A DNA stretch of 28,392 nt from an uncultured Alphaproteobacteria bacterium (GTDB taxonomy: Bacteria; Pseudomonadota; Alphaproteobacteria; RF32; CAG-239), in the NCBI GenBank assembly GCA_910580155.1, contig CAJTWX010000012.1, forward strand, positions 1 to 28,392, in the 5' to 3' direction. Positions 16,281-22,576 of the stretch are shown in pieces. Each line of letters begins with the position of its first letter. The stretch's first letter is position 1. The notes beneath the pieces are model-generated. The model searched no databases. It saw only the letters and a program-made list of their open reading frames with translations, and was not told the DNA's origin. The position numbers and the translations under genes are program-made.

Positions 16281-16481
16281 TTAGTCTTCAGACTGTTCGT
16301 TATTTGCCTTTTGAGCAACAACTTCTTTACCGTCATATTGGCCGCATTTCGGGCAAACATTATGAGGGCGTTTCAATTCGCCGCAGTTCGGGCACTCGTG
16401 ATAAGCATTAGGCGTTAATGCATCGTGAGAACGGCGCATATTGCGACGAGATTGTGATGTTTTTTTCTTAGGTGTAGCCAT
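16281..16481 (-). CDS. rpmF: 50S ribosomal protein L32
   Basis: A 66-residue ribosomal protein. It begins with MATPKKKTSQSRRNMRRSHD, the near-invariant L32 start, and has a zinc ribbon of four cysteines (Cys30, Cys33, Cys43, Cys46; C-x2-C-x9-C-x2-C), so it is the zinc-binding form. The C-terminal acidic tail is variable in the family. It is first in the rpmF-plsX-fabH set; 155 bases separate it from yceD. Confidence 0.97.
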   Translation of the reverse strand: MATPKKKTSQSRRNMRRSHDALTPNAYHECPNCGELKRPHNVCPKCGQYDGKEVVAQKANNEQSED

Positions 16482-16569
16482 TTCTTTAACTCTTATCTAA
16501 AATTATTTGACACAAATCTGCCCCTGCATTGCTTTGTTTTTAAGCATAGCAGGAGCTGCTGAATACGCT

Positions 16570-16596
16570 TTTATATAAAAAAAATGTATTTGGCAA
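16570..16596 (-). promoter_or_regulatory. Possible rpmF promoter
   Basis: On the - strand TTGCCA (16591-16596) and TATAAA (16570-16575), separated by 15 bases with a run of eight T. The spacer is short, so confidence is low. A hairpin AGCAG/CTGCT (16548-16560) would lie early in the resulting 5' leader. Confidence 0.3.
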
Positions 16597-16636
16597 GAGT
16601 TTTTTTTGATTTTTTATATAATCTTGTTTTCTATGT

Positions 16637-17149
16637 TTATTTTTTCAGCTTTGCCAGCGCGGCGAAGGGATTGTTTTTTACGGGTTCGTTGTTTTCAACA
16701 ACCTCCTTAAACACTTCACCGTCTTTGCGCGGGTGGTCTTCCATTACCAGAGCTATCTGCTCAATGGCGATATCTCCCAAATCAATCTTACCGTCATAAA
16801 CAATATCGGGCACATCATCTTCTATATCATCATCTTCGCCATAAACCTCCTCATATGTGGCGTTGGTATCGAATGTGAGGTTAAATTCTGCCGTATAATC
16901 CTTATCAAACGGCTCAAGCGAGATAACGCTTATCAACTCCAGATTTGCCCTGACTGTGCCATAGACCTCAAGCAGGCCGCGTTTTTTTTGAAACTTTAAG
17001 CCAATATTGGCGCCAAAACTATTCACAGCCGGAACTTGCAGGATTTCCGCCAGCGTTTGCAGCTGCTCCTTATCTGCCCTTAATTTATAGATTTGTTCCC
17101 CCTGCCCCAGTTCATCTATTTGCAGGGGATAAGAAAATTCTTTTTGCAT
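16637..17149 (-). CDS. yceD: DUF177 / YceD-family protein
   Basis: A 170-residue protein of the YceD (DUF177) family. In several bacteria and plastids this family is linked to 23S rRNA metabolism, and its gene normally precedes rpmF. Visible are the N-terminal FSYPLQIDELGQG, a middle Arg-Ala strand region (LEVYGTVRANLELIS, where many relatives carry a Cys pair that is absent here), an acidic stretch (GEDDDIEDDVPD) and the C-terminal signature IDLGDIAIEQIALVMEDHPR ... NPFAALAKLKK. AAGGAAAAAAG precedes the ATG. It is divergent from bamE with 61 bases between the two start codons. Confidence 0.9.
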   Translation of the reverse strand: MQKEFSYPLQIDELGQGEQIYKLRADKEQLQTLAEILQVPAVNSFGANIGLKFQKKRGLLEVYGTVRANLELISVISLEPFDKDYTAEFNLTFDTNATYEEVYGEDDDIEDDVPDIVYDGKIDLGDIAIEQIALVMEDHPRKDGEVFKEVVENNEPVKNNPFAALAKLKK

Positions 17150-17171
17150 TCTTTTTTCCTTGTGTTATAGG

Positions 17172-17200
17172 ACTATATATCTATTTAATAATAATTGTAA
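17172..17200 (-). promoter_or_regulatory. Possible yceD promoter
   Basis: On the - strand TTACAA (17195-17200), a 17-base spacer and TATAGT (17172-17177), in the 61-base yceD/bamE divergent gap. The -35 match is weak. Confidence 0.3.
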
Positions 17201-17210
17201 GGATTTGAAG

Positions 17211-17672
17211 ATGTCAACACACAATATGCTTTTTTCGACTCTTGCCGGCGTTTTGCTTTTGGGAGCCTGCTCGACTGACTATTTCAACCAAACAGAAGGG
17301 AATATGCCCGCCAAAGACGATATTTTAGCCATCAGGCAGGGGATGACGCAGAGCGACGTGCGTAAAATTATGGGATCACCGAGTGCGGTTTCGAGCCTTG
17401 ACCATAAAACGTGGATTTATATGAACTCGACAATGAAGCGGATGGCTTTCTTTGAGCCGAAAGAATTGGAGCGCAACATTGTGGCGGTTGAGTTTAACCT
17501 TGACGGCAAGGTTGAACGCGTGGTTCAGATTGACAAAGAAAGCGGACGCGAGATTGCGCTTTGCACAGACGAAACGCCGGTTATGGGAACAGAAGAGACC
17601 TTTATGGAAAAATATTTCGGCGGCGTGGGATATATGCCGATGCAGCCGACGAAGGAATCCAACGGCCTTTAA
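17211..17672 (+). CDS. bamE: BamE / SmpA-OmlA family outer-membrane lipoprotein
   Basis: A small lipoprotein of the beta-barrel assembly machinery at the periplasmic face of the outer membrane. The 153 residues start with a signal peptide ending in the lipobox LLGAC (Cys20 is the lipidated residue). Residues about 38-115 are the SmpA/OmlA fold: ILAIRQGMTQSDVRKIMGSP, HKTWIYM and EFNLDGKVERV. The ATG at 17211 has TAAGGA 7 bases upstream. Its divergent position opposite yceD and the plsX/fabH set is the usual alphaproteobacterial neighbourhood. Its stop codon lies in the TA dinucleotide at the left edge of a MITE-like palindrome. Confidence 0.93.
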   Translation: MSTHNMLFSTLAGVLLLGACSTDYFNQTEGNMPAKDDILAIRQGMTQSDVRKIMGSPSAVSSLDHKTWIYMNSTMKRMAFFEPKELERNIVAVEFNLDGKVERVVQIDKESGREIALCTDETPVMGTEETFMEKYFGGVGYMPMQPTKESNGL

Positions 17673-17795
17673 AACGGATTCTATGGCCTGTTAGAGCGGT
17701 CTTGCCACTTTTCAAAAATTCACGTACCTCAATGTACGCTAAAATTTTTGAAAAGCAGCAAGCCCATCTCTACCAGACTCATATAATCCGTTTTA
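17670..17795. repeat. MITE-like long imperfect palindrome flanked by TA
   Basis: Between TA (17670-17671) and TA (17794-17795) lies a 122-bp element. Its two halves are imperfect inverted copies: AAACGGATT...AATCCGTTT at the ends, CTTTTCAAAAATT (17708-17720) against AATTTTTGAAAAG (17743-17755), and a small hairpin CGTAC-CTCAAT-GTACG at the centre (17723-17738). Terminal inverted repeats with TA on both sides suit a non-autonomous Tc1/mariner-IS630 type element. The bamE stop TAA uses the left TA. A second copy is not seen in this window, so mobility is inferred. As RNA it would fold into one long hairpin and could also act on bamE transcript ends. Confidence 0.6.
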
Positions 17796-17883
17796 ATCCC
17801 GAACGATAGTTTGGAGGACATTTTGGGTTCACTCGCAAAATTAAGAAAACTTATTATTATGCCACTTTAGAACGGAGGCCGTG

Positions 17884-20418
17884 ATGATTTTTTCGATAGT
17901 TTTAACCATTATTATTCTTACACTCATCATCAGTTTTCTGGGGAGTGGGGATTTTAGCCAGTGGGTAGCACTCGGGCTTTTATATATCTTGCACTTTAAC
18001 AACAAAAATGCTCAGATTGACAAGCTTTCTGAAGAAGTCACCAAGCTTAAAAAGCAAATTGACTGCAAGGATGGTGTAGTTACCCAGCAGCAAACACATC
18101 CTGCTCCCGTAACAACAGAGGAAAAAGCGGAAGAGCCTGCGGTTGTTACTGCCAAACCGGATATAAAGGTTAAATCTGCGGCAATGCCGGCAGCACGGCG
18201 TGTGAAGCCGGCTGAAACCCCGCACAGAGAATCGGGAGCTTCTTTTTTAGGGCAAAATCTCATTGTCTGGATTGCTGGATTTGCGGCAATTTTAGGGGCG
18301 TTTTACCTTATCCGTTACTCCGTTGAGCACGGTATTTTAGGTCCGCGGGTGCGCTTTATGCTGATGACGTTGTTTGGTTTGGCGCTGACTTTTGCCGGAT
18401 ATGGCATTTATGGCAAAGAAGACTTTGCCAACAATAAGCGAATCGGACAGGCTCTGACCGGCGCCGGATTAGCGACACTTTATTTTGCTGCATACGCCGT
18501 ATCCGAGATTTATCATTTTGCTTCACAAGGGATGTCCTTTGTGTGGATGTGCGTCGTAACGGGAATGGCTGTTATTTTAACAATTATTCGCGGCGGCAAG
18601 CCGATTGCGCTTTTGACGATGCTTGGCGCCTTCTTAACACCGGCGTTGGTTGGCAGCGAACAAGCTACCCCGTGTTTCTTTTCGCTCTATATGCTTTTGT
18701 TTGCGGGTGTGTTTGCTTGGATGGCGGTTGAGATGGCGTCTATTTTCCTGTTGGTTCTTGCTATTGGCGGGATGTATCTTTGGGGCTTATACTGGCTCTT
18801 TTGGGGTGACGGTGTCCTTATCAGCTTTTGGCAGATGATTATGTTGTTTGGGGCAACAGCAATGTTTTTGCGAGCAAATGCCTGTCTGGACATCCCTTTT
18901 AAAACCAACTTGCAAATTCCGGCGGTGCTCGGCTGTTTCTTTTTCGGGTTCGGCTATATTATCCGGATGAAATTCGGGGTGATGGAATGGACGGTTATCG
19001 GGTTGATGACCGTAGCGCTTGCCATTCTTTCGTTTAAGGATATGAAAAATTATCTGCCTCTGCTTGCCGGCAGTGTGATTGCCGGTTTAGTGATTTGGAT
19101 GTTACCCAATCAGGACAAGAACCTGCCGGTGTTTGCCGGATATGCCGCTGTGGCGCTTGTGCCGGTTTACACCTCTTTATGGGTGCGTGCAAAGGCGGCG
19201 TTTGCCGGTTATACCGGAATTTTCGCGTTATTGTTTTATGCTGTTTATTGTTATATTTTTAAACACGGAGATATGCAAACGTTTGTCGGGCTTGTTACTG
19301 CCGTATTACTGCTCTTGCCGATGTTCCGTTATAAACTTGATACAGAAGAAATGCAGCAGGCAGCGGGGATAACGATTTTAGCGGCAGCGATTATGACAGC
19401 GGTTGCCCTCTCCAAGCTGCTTACGGCGAATATTTTGCCGATTATTGCCGCGAGCGGCGTATTGCTGTTTGCCGCAATCAGTAAGCTTTGCCGCGCCAAA
19501 TATATGCTCTCGGGCTGGGGAATGGCGTTTGTTTGGTTTGTGTATTTGCTGCTGCAGCCGATTTTTTATGTGGCGTCATTTTTATTTATCGGGCCGGTTT
19601 GGAACATTTCGCTAAGCATTGAGGCGGTATCGGTGACGAATATTTTGACTTACGGGCTTATTCCGCTTATTTGCTTTGGCGGGTCGATGTTTATGCTGCC
19701 TAAAGGCGAGGCACGCAGAGTGATGTTTTTCTCGTCTGCCGTACTTCTTATCAGCAGCTTGTTTGCCTTTTATGCGCGGTGGGCAGCAGCCATACACGGT
19801 AACGCTTTATACTCGCCGGAGTTTATGGTTCACGCCATCATCACTGACCTGATAATCGTCTCTTACTGGTTTGTAGTAAAAAGCAAAAGCGGCAGTCCGG
19901 TTTTGAGTGGTATTGGCCTTTGGCGGTTCGGGCTGGTTTGTCTGGTCTTGTTAATCGGCAGCACACCCCACGCGCTTGATTTAGGTGACGTCATTATCGG
20001 TTTCGGCATTCCGCTCGGGCTGTTTATTTGGTTTAGTTCTATTTCACACGGCGAAAAAGAATTTTTCGGCAGATGGGTGCTGCTTTGTTCGTTTTATTTT
20101 GTGACACTTATCGTCTCTCTTGCGCTTTCGGGCGGCGAGACCGAGCGTCTGTTTGTGCAGCATACATCTGACTGCGGTATTTTTTCCTATTCGGCAGGGT
20201 GGATGCTGCTGGGGATTTGCTGGCTTATTGTCGCAAAACGGGCTAAAACAATGGTTAAACCGGCATTTGTGCTGATTTACTTTGTGATTGCGAAGGTCTT
20301 TTTGTATGACGTGGCGGAATTAAGCGACTTTTGGCGAATTATCGCGCTGTTTGCGCTGGCCGGATGCTTGCTTGGTATCGGGCATTTTCACGCGCGGTTC
20401 TTTAAGGAAAAGGTTTAG
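17884..20418 (+). CDS. DUF2339 large polytopic membrane protein
   Basis: An inner-membrane protein of 844 residues. An N-terminal membrane segment (1-20) is followed by a short coiled coil (INKLSEEV-type heptads, about 38-60) and an Ala/Pro/Lys-rich linker to about 120. Then comes the DUF2339 signature FLGQNLIVWIAGFAAILGAF, with YLIRYSVEHGILGPRVR next to it, and more than twenty further hydrophobic segments with little soluble sequence between them. The function of DUF2339 is unknown. The ATG at 17884 is preferred to the GTG at 17881 because GGAGG ends only 2-3 bases before the latter. It stands alone, with a terminator right after it. Confidence 0.88.
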   Translation: MIFSIVLTIIILTLIISFLGSGDFSQWVALGLLYILHFNNKNAQIDKLSEEVTKLKKQIDCKDGVVTQQQTHPAPVTTEEKAEEPAVVTAKPDIKVKSAAMPAARRVKPAETPHRESGASFLGQNLIVWIAGFAAILGAFYLIRYSVEHGILGPRVRFMLMTLFGLALTFAGYGIYGKEDFANNKRIGQALTGAGLATLYFAAYAVSEIYHFASQGMSFVWMCVVTGMAVILTIIRGGKPIALLTMLGAFLTPALVGSEQATPCFFSLYMLLFAGVFAWMAVEMASIFLLVLAIGGMYLWGLYWLFWGDGVLISFWQMIMLFGATAMFLRANACLDIPFKTNLQIPAVLGCFFFGFGYIIRMKFGVMEWTVIGLMTVALAILSFKDMKNYLPLLAGSVIAGLVIWMLPNQDKNLPVFAGYAAVALVPVYTSLWVRAKAAFAGYTGIFALLFYAVYCYIFKHGDMQTFVGLVTAVLLLLPMFRYKLDTEEMQQAAGITILAAAIMTAVALSKLLTANILPIIAASGVLLFAAISKLCRAKYMLSGWGMAFVWFVYLLLQPIFYVASFLFIGPVWNISLSIEAVSVTNILTYGLIPLICFGGSMFMLPKGEARRVMFFSSAVLLISSLFAFYARWAAAIHGNALYSPEFMVHAIITDLIIVSYWFVVKSKSGSPVLSGIGLWRFGLVCLVLLIGSTPHALDLGDVIIGFGIPLGLFIWFSSISHGEKEFFGRWVLLCSFYFVTLIVSLALSGGETERLFVQHTSDCGIFSYSAGWMLLGICWLIVAKRAKTMVKPAFVLIYFVIAKVFLYDVAELSDFWRIIALFALAGCLLGIGHFHARFFKEKV

Positions 20419-20592
20419 ACTGTAAGAAAAATGCCCGCCATTGCTGACGGGCGTTTTTTGGCTTACTTCCTCCAAGTGCAGATTTTTTGCCATCCGCTCT
20501 TCCATCAGCAGCCTGCCAACTGTTTTCTTGAAATAATGCTTCAGCTCTTTGCCGTGCATATCGTATTCTTTGTTTTCTTCATTTGTCATCAT
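20320..20592 (-). pseudogene. Possible truncated HTH (XRE-like) ORF
   Basis: A 90-codon open frame. Its first ~47 residues look protein-like: a charged start, then TVGRLLMEERMAKNLHLEEV, which resembles the first helices of an XRE-type helix-turn-helix. After that the frame runs through the terminator hairpin at 20427-20459 and then through the antisense strand of DUF2339, so residues about 48-90 are not native. The simplest reading is a gene cut off after its first helices, with the 3' part lost next to the DUF2339 terminator. The nearest GGAG is 13 bases from the ATG, too far for good translation. It may have been the gene following the structured RNA at 20625-20777. Confidence 0.35.
20427..20459. 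terminator. Terminator after the DUF2339 gene
   Basis: GCCCG (20433-20437) pairs with CGGGC (20448-20452), followed by six T on the + strand and preceded by five A, so it can work from both sides. On the - strand it falls inside the short HTH-like ORF. Confidence 0.85.
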
Positions 20593-20616
20593 TTTTCATA
20601 ACTCCATATTAAATGT

Positions 20617-20651
20617 TAAAACAAAACTGGCGCCAGAAATCCTAGCGCCAG
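20617..20651 (-). terminator. Terminator of the candidate small RNA
   Basis: On the - strand CTGGCGC - 11-base loop - GCGCCAG (20627-20633 with 20645-20651) is followed by TTTTGTTTT. This is a strong intrinsic terminator with no protein gene directly upstream of it. Confidence 0.75.
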
Positions 20652-20777
20652 GGAGTTAGACAATCACAACAGTATGACTCTTATAGCCTTCAATATATAG
20701 CTATAAGCTCCCTGACTTATTATCAAGGATAAATCTGTTGAGAGCCGTCTAAAGCCCTGACGGTATCTCTACCGACA
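20625..20777 (-). ncRNA. Candidate structured small RNA or attenuator leader, family unknown
   Basis: About 150 bases on the - strand bounded by a good promoter and a strong terminator, with no convincing ORF. It can form CGGTA-GAGA-TACCG near the 5' end (20761-20774) or, in competition, GAGA/TCTC plus CCGTC/GACGG (20740-20769). Next comes an 8-bp hairpin CTTATAGC/GCTATAAG (20680-20687 with 20700-20707) stacked on CAGGGAG/CTCCCTG (20649-20655 with 20708-20714). The CTG of that last arm is shared with the terminator stem, so the two structures compete, as in attenuators. It does not show the signatures I know for tmRNA, SRP RNA, RNase P or common riboswitches. Confidence 0.45.
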
Positions 20778-20783
20778 TTGAGG

Positions 20784-20811
20784 AGTTTAGCGGAAACAAG
20801 GTTAAAGTCAA
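20784..20811 (-). promoter_or_regulatory. Sigma70-type promoter for the candidate small RNA
   Basis: On the - strand TTGACT (20806-20811), a 16-base spacer and TAAACT (20784-20789). Transcription would begin near 20777. Confidence 0.5.
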
Positions 20812-20824
20812 GTTAACAAGCAAA

Positions 20825-21001
20825 AGATTGCCACGGCGACGATGTCGCCTCGCAATGACGCACGGTTAGATAGTCATTGCGAGGAACGGAGTGGCGAAGC
20901 AATCTTTGGAGAGTATGATATACTCTTGCCGAATGAGATTGCCACGGCTTGCGGTGCAAGCCTCGCAATGACTCGCGAAAAAAGAAAGCCCTCGCAATGA
21001 C
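20825..21001. repeat. Cluster of inverted palindromic repeats (ATTGCGAGG...AGCAATCT type)
   Basis: This gene-free stretch holds four units. A (20825-20859) and C (20936-20972) both begin AGATTGCCACGGC and end CCTCGCAATGAC. B (20873-20905) is inverted, GTCATTGCGAGG to AAGCAATCT. A partial unit D lies at 20991-21001. B and C form a 100-bp palindrome with a small hairpin AGAGTAT-GAT-ATACTCT in the middle (20910-20926). This is a dispersed repeat known from Rickettsiales and many other bacterial genomes, of unknown function and often misread as a protein. Confidence 0.85.
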
Positions 21002-21024
21002 TACCAGAGCTGCAACAAAGGAGG

Positions 21025-21738
21025 TCATTTATACATATAGAGCAGATGGCCGTTTTCGGTGAGCCAGTCGCGGCCTTTTTGCATATCTTCTTCCAAAAAC
21101 TCGACTAATGCCCAGAAGTAGGCGGAGTGATCTTGATGCTTTAAGTGCGACACTTCGTGCGCGACGATATAGCGGGCGACAAATTCGGGGGCTAAAGCCA
21201 AGCGCCAGCTGTAATTGATATTATTTAAAGTCGAGCAGCTCGCCCAACGGGATTTGGTATCTTTGATACAGACATTATGTACGGTTTTGCCGATACGGTC
21301 GGCAACTTCATCTGAACGGCGGGTAAATTCTTCCAACGCGAGCTTTTTAATAAAATCTTTGACGCGGCGGTGCAGAAACTCAATACCGCCGGACACATAG
21401 ATGATATGGTTCTTTTTATCAAGCTTGGTGTTGCCGCGAATGTCACTGTGTTCTATCGTGTAGGGCTTGCCGAACAGGGTGATTTGGTCGTGATTTTGAA
21501 AACTTTTTAATTCGGGGATTTTTTTGAGATTATCCAACACCCAGTCCTGATGGCTCTCCACAAACGATACTGCTTTTTTCTTGGAGCAGTATTTGGGAAT
21601 CGTCAGCACCGCCACACGGTCTTTCCGGTCAATACGGAGCGTTAGCCGGCGGGAACGTCCGGAATGCACCACTTTCATATTAAAGCCTAAATCGGCGCCG
21701 ATTTCAAAGGTCCGTCCACTTAACAATGTAATTTTCAT
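21025..21738 (-). CDS. YgjP-like (DUF45/M48-type) zinc metallopeptidase
   Basis: A 237-residue predicted cytoplasmic metalloprotease. The zinc motif is HEVSH (194-198), within YIVAHEVSHLKHQDHSAYFW, with His204 as the likely third ligand and Glu195 catalytic. Upstream is the family's KDTKSRWASCS (160-170) and the N-terminal beta-rich part RSRRLTLRIDRKD. This matches YgjP/DUF45 proteins, whose substrates are unknown. The first ATG overlaps the upstream Cys-cluster gene by 35 bases and has only a distant GGGG as ribosome binding site, so a later start is possible. It is the last gene of the dnaB operon; the repeat cluster follows. Confidence 0.88.
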   Translation of the reverse strand: MKITLLSGRTFEIGADLGFNMKVVHSGRSRRLTLRIDRKDRVAVLTIPKYCSKKKAVSFVESHQDWVLDNLKKIPELKSFQNHDQITLFGKPYTIEHSDIRGNTKLDKKNHIIYVSGGIEFLHRRVKDFIKKLALEEFTRRSDEVADRIGKTVHNVCIKDTKSRWASCSTLNNINYSWRLALAPEFVARYIVAHEVSHLKHQDHSAYFWALVEFLEEDMQKGRDWLTENGHLLYMYK

Positions 21739-22207
21739 AGTCTGTTACCCCAGATTCGTTTATTAGTTTTCTTCCTTGAAGAGAAACGCCTGCTTGGTGA
21801 ACGCTTGCAGCCTTACCCGTTATCAGCGGGTGCCATTCGGGCAAAGGCTTGCCTTCATCCAACAGTACATAAGCGCAGGTTTTCGGCAGCCAGCGCGGTT
21901 TCTCTCGAATCGCAGAGATGTCTATATCACGACAATCGTTAACTTTTTGAAAACGATGTGCATAAATTTTGCACAAACAGCTTTGAGTATCCAAAAAACG
22001 GCAGTAAGTGTTTGTAAAACATATTTTTCCTTTAATCTCTAATTTATTTAAACAGCACTTGCCGCAGCCGTCACACAAAAGCTCCCATTCGCGTTTGCTC
22101 ATTTGTTCAAGTGGTTTCTTCTCCCAAAACTTTGGTTCGACATCGCTTAAATCAGCGAATCGGGATTGCGGGTCATATTCTTCTTCAAGGCTGTATTCTT
22201 CAGACAT
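21704..22207 (-). CDS. YcgN/YkgJ-type Cys-cluster protein (UPF0260-like), copy 2
   Basis: A 167-residue protein, probably binding zinc or an iron-sulfur cluster through its cysteines. The clusters are Cys45-x2-Cys48-x2-Cys51-Cys52 (LCDGCGKCC), then Cys63, Cys69, Cys77, Cys79, Cys92 and Cys111. The latter parts YCRFLDTQSCLCKIY and WLPKTCAYVLL are typical of the UPF0260 family. The ATG at 22207 overlaps the stop of the gene before it (TAATG), which makes it a better start than 22222. It is the longer paralogue of the preceding gene, with an extra ~35-residue acidic N-terminus. The biochemical function of this family is not known. Confidence 0.88.
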   Translation of the reverse strand: MSEEYSLEEEYDPQSRFADLSDVEPKFWEKKPLEQMSKREWELLCDGCGKCCLNKLEIKGKICFTNTYCRFLDTQSCLCKIYAHRFQKVNDCRDIDISAIREKPRWLPKTCAYVLLDEGKPLPEWHPLITGKAASVHQAGVSLQGRKLINESGVTDYENYIVKWTDL

Positions 22208-22575
22208 TATAAATCTTCCCAATCGACAATGTGGTCTTCCAGTTCTTCTTCCGTGACTTCTGTTTCCGGCACCACCCTGCCCTTGATGGTGGTATGGGTT
22301 GGTGAGGCGGCGTTTTCAAACAGTTCGCGGTAGGCACAGGTTTTGGGCATCCACGACAGCTTATCGACATTTTCCTGATTGAGCTTTAAGCACGTCGGCA
22401 CAAGCTCGCAGCGCTTATCATACACAGAGCAGCACATCTTTTCTTCATCAAAATAACGGCAGACAACGTTAGTGTAATACACATCGCCGGTGTCTTCGTC
22501 CTCCAGCTTTATCAGGCAACATTTGCCGCAGCGGCGACAGATGTTTTCCCATTCGTCTTTCGTATATTGTTTCAT
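22207..22575 (-). CDS. YcgN/YkgJ-type Cys-cluster protein (UPF0260-like), copy 1
   Basis: A 122-residue protein with the same fold as its neighbour: Cys13-x2-Cys16-x2-Cys19-Cys20 (ICRRCGKCC), then Cys39, Cys48, Cys49, Cys56, Cys62 and Cys80, with VCRYFDEEKMCCSVYDKRC and WMPKTCAYREL. Its C-terminal HIVDWEDL matches the YIVKWTDL end of copy 2, so the two are tandem duplicates that have diverged. It starts one base after the dnaB stop codon and overlaps copy 2 by one base, hence tight translational coupling behind dnaB. Confidence 0.88.
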   Translation of the reverse strand: MKQYTKDEWENICRRCGKCCLIKLEDEDTGDVYYTNVVCRYFDEEKMCCSVYDKRCELVPTCLKLNQENVDKLSWMPKTCAYRELFENAASPTHTTIKGRVVPETEVTEEELEDHIVDWEDL

Positions 22576-22576
22576 C

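Noticed and set aside
17561..17809. 82-codon ORF running from bamE into the palindrome
   Set aside because: Out-of-frame reading through bamE and the MITE-like repeat; no start signal.
20593..20820. tRNA, tmRNA or known riboswitch in the intergenic region
   Set aside because: No T-loop GTTCRANTC, no CCA-end acceptor stem, no tag-peptide frame and none of the riboswitch core motifs I know; left as an unassigned RNA.
20813..21028. 71-codon ORF on the - strand with an HCEA/VPRN-like peptide
   Set aside because: It is simply the translation of the ATTGCGAGG-type repeats, a frequent false protein in genomes that carry them.
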